Part shown: one piece after another, positions 56,231 through 64,000 of the stretch
How positions within the stretch are numbered: position 1 is the stretch's first letter
Layout of the letters: every line of letters begins with the position of its first letter
Assembly (NCBI GenBank): GCA_965644295.1
Contig: CBFFRP010000281.1
Span: forward strand, 186,001 to 250,000
Length of the DNA: 64,000 nt
Origin: Paraphysomonas bandaiensis
Lineage: Eukaryota; Chrysophyceae
Direction: 5' to 3'
Position numbers and translations under genes: made by a program
Notes under the pieces: model-generated
Database searches by the model: none
What the model saw: only the letters and a program-made list of their open reading frames with translations
What the model was told of the DNA's origin: nothing

Positions 56231-59200
56231 CATACATACCTATCGTTGAATATATAATTAAATGAACTTATTTTAGGCACGTTTTATTGAAAAATTGACT
56301 GCAGATAAGACAGTCAGTAGAGATGGTAGTACTAAGTTGGTGGCTGATACTGACTGTACAAGTCGTACCTCAACTCATCAGGAAAACTTGACAATAGATC
56401 TCTCAAGTGTTGATGTCAATATTTCAGCAATTCTTGTGTTCTTGGATGGTGGAGAGAGAAACTTTCAACTTGTTCAACGGATAAATATTCATTGCTCTCA
56501 AGAGAATGTCGATAGTGGAGACAGCCTCTCTAACGTTGCCCAGGGGGCGTTCCTGAGTCAGCCACTTTTCATGTGCTCAAGCCGAACTCGAAGTGACTCT
56601 GAAGGAGTTGTTCTGAGTGTGCTCTACAAAGACGGATGGAATGAGGATGGCACTGCTAGCTGGAATATCCGTAACTTGTATGATAGTGTGTTTACTGTCA
56701 CTTCCCGAGAAAAGAACTCTTTTTGTGCCAACATAACTGCAGTCACTGTTCCAGCATTTGAAAGGTACCGGCCTCGTTTGTTTCCGTCAGTGAAAGCGAT
56801 ATGCACTGTTCTATCCTCTAAATCACTACCAAAGCTGAAAGAGCACTTCCAACATTGCGGAGCCCGTACAGGTGGGTTAAATATGAAAGAGTTCACAGAT
56901 ACGATATTCAGGCAACTATATATAACTCATCCGAAAGTGATTGAAGAAGAGGAATGTGCCCATACCGTTGCGGTCATTCAGGTATTTACATACATGCACA
57001 CCCCGGTGCTATAGTAGTTGCCCAAGCATATGTGCATGTCATGTTGAAGTTGACTCATTTGATGCTACAGGAAATGTTTTGCCAAATGAATTTCAACAAG
57101 GATGCCGTCGTAGATTGGGATGAGTTCACAAGTTTTTGCATACAGACTGATGTCTCTTCTGCGAATGCGTGCACTGGAAAATTAGATGACTATGTAGTTG
57201 CCTATACCCAAGATCATAGCAGAATCTGCAGTGGATTGACCAGCTACTCTCCACTTGTAGCCATGAAATACTTGCCATCTGAAAAACGCATCATGGTTAT
57301 CCCCGACCGGTCGGACAAAGTAATTATGTTCAATGATAAGTTCGAGTTGACGGATATTCTTGATCCAGTGAAGGTTCCAGATACTGCCGATCCCAAGGAG
57401 AAGATAAAAATACACGATGTTATTTACATAGCATCTAAGGATATATATACGTACTGTGCTTCAGACCACACCATTGTAGCATGTAGAGAGCAGAGTAGCA
57501 TCAACAATCAACGCTCTCACTACACAACTGTACATAAAATATTTTCCAGTTTTTTACATTTGAAGTTATGTTGGAGTGAATGTAAAAATACTCTATGCTC
57601 TGTTGGGGCAGACAACACTATATTTGGGTGGGATATTGAGAGTGGAGACCAGATTCCGATATTTCATATTTCCCGTCATAAGGACATCATCACTGACTTC
57701 ATTGCAATCGATGTCCTGGATTTATATATCACATGCTCACTGGACAAAAAGATCGTTCTGTGGAGCCAAACGAGTAGGAGGGTGAAGGGGATACTGATGG
57801 GTCATAAGCGTGGAGTGCGGTGTTTGTCATATGCAAAAGGGGTGTTGCTCTCCGCAGGGTTCGACTGCGAGGCCCGCACATGGGACATGTCCACTAAAGA
57901 GCCTTCACTCATACTTCGAGGTCACAGGAAGCCTGTGGTTGCAGCCAAAATTATGTCACTACCATGGGGCAATGATTTACGCGCCATGACAGTGGATGAC
58001 GATGGAGAATTTCGCCTGTGGAATATTTTGATCCGTGAGCGTAGCCAGAGTACGTGTCTTGCGGAAGTCCTCCAAGTGTTTGCACTTCATATTTCTGATG
58101 CGGGATCTCATCAAGTAGCTAAGGTGCGCTTTCTGGAGTTGCCTTATGATCCTGAGTGCACTCAAGGCGGCACGTATTCCAACGTGATTGCAGGGTCCCC
58201 TTCTCTGATACATGTAACTCCGGAAAAAAATATCGCAGAGTTCCTACCTCCGGCGTGCCTTTGTTGCTCAGAGGCGAGTGCTGTTATAATGACTGGTGTA
58301 GGTCAAAGTTTGCTCAAGTATGACATTAGCACAGGGGAATTCATCTCTTCTTTCCCTGACATGGAATCATCGGACATATCGTGCTTTAGACTCGATGATT
58401 ACTATGGGCGCCGAGTATATGTGGGGTGCTCAAGTGGTCGCCTGTTGTTACTTAATTTCACTACTGGTGTTGTACTGGACTCAATGATGATCAGCTCACG
58501 AGCAATCACTTGCGTGGAAAATATGACCGAGTCGTCTTGTAACTTGGTTTATATTGGGTCATCTGATGGACGGATAACTAGCTTGGAGGAGACGTCCGGA
58601 AAATTGGCGGTGAGAGGATGCGCAGAGCAGCTGATTGGTGACAACTGTGGTATTGAGCACATTTGTGCGGTGGAATCTCTCAAAGTTGTTGTTGCTGCTT
58701 CTGGTGGAAAGTATTGGGGTGTGTGGGAAGCAACCACTTTTCGCCGTGTTCTCATTATGGCGGAGGAATCTATTATATCAGGCCTTGATATACTTGGTAC
58801 ATCGTGTGACGAGGAGAAAGTGCGAGGATTTCCACTGCAAAATAACCATCTACTGACCCTGGCGGTATGCACTGGCACTGTTTTTCGTATATACAGTATG
58901 GATACGTTTCATGCGAAGATCACAGTTACCCATTGTTTACAACAGATTCACCCGAGGTGCATCACCACTACAAAAATCCTACACTATCCTAAGAAAGGGT
59001 CACTGAACTACTCAGCAAGTAGATCGAAATATCCTGATGCAGAGCGATCGTACGGTGATGTTATGGTAGCAGCTACTGAAGAGGGTTGCCTAGTCACATG
59101 GAGTGTCTCAAGCTTACGCTCAGAGAGCGTTCAAAGATTTAGCAATTACTTCACAATATCCCGACTCGGCTCGAGACCAGTAAGTAGAACACTGTCTCCA

Positions 59201-61792
59201 CAATACAAAGATGAGACGCCTGTTTCGACGGATGCTCCCATTAATGATGAAAGCGTTGGTTCACATAGTTTGGGCTGTAAAATTTCCGAGGGATGTTCTA
59301 CTGATGACAACAAAGGTCTCTCAGTATCAGCTCATATAGGCTTTAATACAGAAGTGAAATCGTCAATTGTCTTGAACCGTCGTGAGCAGAGAGAGTTGAG
59401 AATGCAAATACAGTCTAGCAAGTCTCAGTTCCGAATTGTCACGAATAATTCTGACTTACGAGGTGAAGACCGAATAAATTTTGTAATGCCTTCGAGTGAC
59501 TTCGTGGCTCACAATGACACCATTTCTGCAATCGTTCCATTACATGATAATGGATGTGTTATCACAGTGTCATTGGATGGATATCATCGCATCTGGAATT
59601 TGGATGCGTGTTGTCTTGGGGAACTACCACTTCCTAATATACCGGATAGGTTGATGAATACGAAGTTGTTTAAAGATAATCCAGACGCATGTCGATGGAA
59701 GTTTATATCTGAAAGTATACCTGTATTACCATCGCATACAGAATTCTCTGAAAAACTGGTTGCATCGATCTTGAAAGCACGTGAGAATCACAATATAGGT
59801 GGAGTTGATATGATGATAAAATACCAAGAGTCGCGCGGTGCAGTTGTAAGTGCTATTGACGATAGAAGAACTGCTGATAGAGTCAAACTTGACTCCCCTA
59901 TGGCTCAGACGCCTAAATCAAAATCAAGGATTGATTCTCTTAAGGAATTGTGTAGCCAGTCTTCTGGCAAGGAAGAGTTTGACGTCGTTGAGAGTTCAGA
60001 TAGAAATGATTCAGATAGCGTAAACAGTAGTGCAGTATCTTCCAAGGTGTCTGATATACAGCTACCGGCTACTATTAGACCTTCAGAAAAGAGAGCAAGC
60101 ACCGCACCCAGCAGGATCATGCAGAATCAGCCTCACCCAGGCGGTAGGAAGCGGCCCAGCACAGCCTCACCGACACAGAAAAAGTTAAGTCTTGTGGGAT
60201 CTTCTGGCGAGAGTGAGCGCTTGCCATCAACTGTCAGTGAAAGCAGTCTATTGGATTTTACTATGAGGCCTAGTACACCACACATTGAACCTGTGAAGCT
60301 CCTTGGCGGTACTGATTCCTGCAGTGTCTCTAGCAAGACAGTGGCGTCGTATAAATCAGGCTATTCTCAGACACCCTCCAGGAAAAAGTCATCAGAAACT
60401 GCGTGGTCACACACCAATGACCTCGTCACTACGCCAAAAGCGTTTTCAGAGCACTCTATATCTCATGGTCAACACGAAGGGATGATCGATACAGAAGGTC
60501 ACCACATATTACGCAAAGTTCATTGTAACAAAGAAAGGTTGAATGTGTATCGCCGATCTGTTCCACAAATGTACCTCAGAAACCCTAAATTGTCCACGCA
60601 AGTCGAAATGCCATCCTTGGGCTCTGTGGAACCCACCGAGGTGGTATTTGGTACTCAAAAGGTATGTTTGGTAACAGCATTATGTTTTCATATAATGTAA
60701 CGATATCGTGCGCCACAGAATATGTACAAAAATGCGAATAAAAACATCCTTCAGTCTAAAAAGATCAATCAATTTGTGGCTCAGCATACTGTGTCCGTAT
60801 CACGAATCAATCGTAACCTTCGCAGTATTGGTAGTATGGTTCACGTTGACGTTCCTCCTATATGTGATGTTTCCGAATTTCCACCTGAGGAGGATGAAGT
60901 TCAGACATCCACCACGCATTCCACTAATATGATGACTGATAGCTCTGCCTTAATTATATCTCCTGATGAAAGTAATATGATTGTTCATGGAGAGTTGACC
61001 CTAAAACACAAGTCTGTTGATGTAGATCGTGTAAATAAACTGATGACTAAAATGACCGAGGCTACAACAGCAGCTGTACCGGAATGGGAATTACAATTAA
61101 TTAAGAAACGTACAAAATCTAAGAGGTCGAAAACACTGAAGCGGGTAGCCTCTTCAGCTGATGCGAATGTGGTAAAACTTGAGAAGAAATTGGCGGCTTC
61201 TATTCGCAGCTCCTACAGTCACTCTATGCGAAAGGACAATTCTAGTAAAAAAATGCTAAACAACCGACTGCTTTTGCCATTTTATAAGGTATCAGATGTG
61301 CATCACTTTCTACATATTTTTCAGAATGTGGATAAAGACTATTCGGGGGATCTTGATCCTGAAGAATGGTGTGACTTCTTTGTTGCGCTTGATAAAACGG
61401 TAAGTCGAAAAGAGGCACGGACCATATTCAATCGTGTCGACACTCATGGAAACGGGTGCTTGTCTGTGAAAGACTTGGTGCCAGTGGTTTTCAGCAATGC
61501 GGGCAGATCCTTACAGGGTTTAATTCTGAAGTACGTCGAATTGGAGCTATCTAAACGTAAAATATACGGTAAGAATTTCTTAAAAGAATCGGACGTAGAA
61601 GTTCTGTTCGAGTATTATGATGTACATGGCGTTGGGTATATTTCCGTTTCTTTATTTCGGGAAAAAGTACACTCGTTGCAAATACCTGAAGCTGCTCGTT
61701 ATGCCATTCTTGTTCACGTTAAAAACATTGACAATGATGAGATGCTGAATGCGCAAGAGTTTATGAGAATATTTCGTCCATATTGTGTGTAA
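55927..61792 (+). CDS. TerD-like / EF-hand / WD40-repeat protein (WDR49/CFAP337-like), ~1844 aa
   Basis: Exons: 55927-56019, 56076-56147, 56277-56981, 57071-60661 and 60719-61792. Residues ~30-250 resemble a TerD fold (ICDLDVFVLFYDEK, LTIDLSSVDVNISAILVFLD, FQLVQRINIHC, VVLSVLYKDGWNEDGTASWN). EF-hand-like segments (LKEHFQHCGARTGGLN..., EMFCQMNFNKDAVVDWDEFT) precede many WD40 blades from ~390 to ~1100 (LDLYITCSLDKKIVLWS, GHKRGVRCLSYAKGVLLSAG, TVDDDGEFRLWN, VSLDGYHRIWN). A long disordered Ser-rich region follows, and the C-terminal ~200 residues hold EF-hands, one canonical (DKDYSGDLDPEEW). The EF-hand plus WD40 plan is that of ciliary WDR49/CFAP337 proteins. The second intron carries a CATA microsatellite. 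Phases agree throughout. Confidence 0.85.
56161..56225. repeat. CATA microsatellite inside an intron
   Basis: About 16 tandem copies of TACA within the 129-bp second intron (56148-56276) of the WD40 gene, between the donor and acceptor. Confidence 0.9.
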
Positions 61793-62367
61793 AATGTGTT
61801 GTGGTAGTTTTATAGCATATTTATCTCCTCTTTGGTATATAAGTGAAGCACGTATAGTATATAATATGATACAAGTATAGTATGCAATAACTTCTGATAC
61901 ATTCATCGACAAGCCATATTATGCTTTCTGTCAGGGATCCTAACCATAAGTGAGCAGCGTTTAAGAAGTCACAAACCTGATCAGTGTGTAGCATTATGCA
62001 TCATTACTGGCTTTAATCATCACGCGTGCACGATATAATAATAATAATATATAATATATAATATTATTTATATACATATTTATAAACAATAATGATTCTC
62101 GTTAGATTCAAGCGAGGGCTGGGAAAATATAGCTAGATATATATATATGGTACTGTATTGATGGAATATATATTTTTCTACAAGAGTTTTGTTGGAAAAC
62201 AGATTCTAATACCGTTGCAATACATAGTTCCCTTGCCCTAAAAAAAGTAGTGCACTAAAGTATTGTACGGTACAAGATCTATACACCCAAAAGTATGCAC
62301 GTGAATAACCCTAATCAAATAGTAAAATAATAATAGCATTAGTAACTATTATATTATTTGTTAGATA
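61793..62367. other. Intergenic, 3' flank of the WD40 gene; nothing recognised
   Basis: AT-rich, with an ATAATAATATATAATATA run near 62036-62075. Confidence 0.5.
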
Positions 62368-62703
62368 TTACATAATTAATATTGCTTGTGGTCCAGTGGG
62401 TAGAACCGAATTTCTCAGTACCTCTTGAAGCGCGTTTTTGTGGCTGTGAAATGAAGATTCCCTTATCTGAGTGATGGCGTCATTTGTGCAGTCTAGGCAC
62501 ATGTGCTTGAGTGAGTGTAGTCTAAATCCGCAGTCAGAACAGACGGCTTAGGTCAGGTCAAGTCCATGTTTAGTTTTAGCCCGGTTTCTTCCTATGCTGA
62601 AGGATTTGTCCCATGTCAATGCTGCATTGAGCACTCGTTGGCGTAGGTGAGAGCTATCTTTGTCCTTTGATGAACCACCATCTGCTTGCGCCAGGTTGCG
62701 CGG
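62368..62703 (-). pseudogene. Broken zinc-finger-like ORF, probable mobile-element relic
   Basis: A minus-strand frame of about 110 codons, open except for one stop (62550-62548), more GC-rich than its surroundings. Before the stop it reads as a helical, basic region (HLRQRVLNAALTWDKSFSIG). After it comes CSDCGFRLHSLKHMCLDC, a four-Cys plus His arrangement like the zinc knuckles at the end of some reverse-transcriptase or transposase proteins, then a helical tail. No ATG, no neighbouring frame. I cannot name the parent family. Confidence 0.5.
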
Positions 62704-62799
62704 AATATATATAATAGATAATAGTCATAATACATCATAGTAACTAAATCGTAACTATATTCAGCGGTTACAACTATAGGTTGGCTTCATCTAATGCAC

Positions 62800-63330
62800 A
62801 CCAGGGCTACGTAACAATTAATTGGCGCAGGTTGTAGCCAACTGAAATATTGCAATTATTACTCGCTGCCCCAATTTCAATTATTGCAATCTCAATAGTG
62901 AATGTCTTATTATTAGGAATATACGTGTAAGAGTCAGTGCCAAGCTCTGATATCCTACTATTTAACGCAACGAAAGCTGCTTGAATGTCACCGCAAATTC
63001 CAAGGTGCAACTACTTTCGCTCTATTACTCAAATCAAACGCAGTGAGCAAGAATATTGATATACCTGACATCTACTGACTTCAGGATTTTTGAGTCCTTA
63101 AAATGAACAGCCCGGATGCTTGACTTCAGTAGGCAGCCCAATCCCGGGTGCCCAGAGGTGGGTCCATTCCCGGGTGCCTGTTTGTTCGTCAGGGGGCCCA
63201 AAGACGTCTATACACAAGCATTTGGCTGTGAGTAGACAGAACAATATCTGCTGATTATTTCCCCAATATATATTGGGGAACTTATCCCCCAGAACACCAG
63301 GAAAAGGCGTGAGTCCGACTTTGTTAATGG
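62800..63330 (-). mobile_element. Composite repeat: CAGGGCTACGTA end plus hairpin-family copy
   Basis: Opens with CAGGGCTACGTAACAATTAA (62802), a one-ended CAGGGCTGCGTA copy. The hairpin family follows: AGTGAATGTCTTATTATTAG (about 62896), CTACTATTTAACGC, GCTGCTTGAATGTCACCGC, the half-decayed palindrome CCAAGGTGC (about 63000), then the CCCGGATGC module and CTTATCCCCCAGAACACCAG. Inside it, TTCCCCAATATATATTGGGG at 63259-63278 extends to a perfect 22-bp palindrome. The flank 63331-63875 holds nothing recognised. Confidence 0.6.
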
Positions 63331-63875
63331 GAAATCTAATAATTGACAAGTAATTGCTACACAGACCTGGTGCATACTATTATCACTTTAATTGCACAAT
63401 ATATATAGCATAATACTGCAGAACTCGACACTTTCACATGTTCCTTATATAGTAAGATAATATATATTATATTATATATAGAATATAGAATGAGGCGGTT
63501 AAAATTTAAAAATATATATATGCGTGTCGTCGTTGTGCGTGTAACAAAACATGTAGTATTTAGTGATAGTACTGCTGGGCTCCAGCTACAGTAAAATTTT
63601 CTAATTTTGGCGTACCTACCCCCTTATGTCATAAACATAGAAATAAGCATTTTAATAGAAAGAAATAGAGTTTTTGTATTACAAGACGTATTGGCTCAGT
63701 ATAAAAAGCAAGTCAAGTGATAACGTAGGCATCCCACAGATTGCGTTTTTATAATGTGAAGTGTTAAAACTGGTTGGATCAATGATTATATTATTCAGAT
63801 ACTTACTCCCAATGAAGCTACATTACTTATTTGATAAATCCCGTTATAAATAACATTTTACTCTTACCACACCCA

Positions 63876-64000
<125 letters not shown>

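Overview
This window is nuclear DNA from a single-celled, flagellated eukaryote, most probably a heterokont (stramenopile) alga or a close relative. Supporting points are short spliceosomal introns (typically 45-65 bp), a radial-spoke protein, a sperm-tail PG-repeat protein and an EF-hand/WD40 ciliary-type protein. A secreted EGF-module protein has the Cys/Pro arrangement seen in heterokont surface and mastigoneme-type proteins, and the right edge carries the C-terminus of a monomeric-type NADP isocitrate dehydrogenase, a form known from diatoms. The lineage assignment is inference; no rRNA or organelle marker lies in the window.

Layout, left to right: RNA polymerase III largest subunit (minus, runs off the left edge); proteasome activator PA200/Blm10 (plus); a 4.9-kb repeat field; linker histone H1 (minus); a GtrA-like membrane protein (plus); a small MITE; a secreted EGF protein (minus); an unrecognised basic protein with two micro-exons (plus); a 3.5-kb repeat field; a Tudor-like/TKL kinase (minus); a WW-WH2 actin-binding protein (plus); a hAT-type MITE; a secretory-pathway glycosyltransferase-like protein (minus); an F-box-like/LRR protein (plus); a second CAGGGCTGCGTA element; a plasma-membrane-type Ca2+ ATPase (minus); an ankyrin/LRR protein (plus); a hAT-like element with a perfect 8-bp target duplication; a third repeat field; a glycine-rich RRM protein (minus); a SHIPPO protein (plus); a dispersed repeat; a COMM-domain protein (minus); radial spoke protein 3 (plus); a single-pass membrane protein (minus); a long TerD-like/EF-hand/WD40 protein (plus); a repeat field with a broken zinc-finger ORF; and the isocitrate dehydrogenase end (minus).

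Most genes are in divergent pairs sharing 350-950 bp promoters, and most convergent gaps hold the repeats. The genes are housekeeping (transcription, proteasome, chromatin), signalling and calcium handling, actin, and a set for the flagellum (RSP3, SHIPPO, WD40/EF-hand, possibly the EGF protein and the kinase). Introns and A/T-ending codons concentrate at the 5' ends of genes.

The repeat fields are structured. One family shares a GCACC(A/T)(A/T)GGTGC palindrome and a common end; three of its copies also carry a Thr/Pro/Ser-rich reading frame ending in PKGRP(P/S)D-stop. Other elements are TIR elements with identifiable target duplications, one dated by an empty-site comparison inside the window. 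All splice sites were placed by eye from frame, homology and GT/GC-AG signals.
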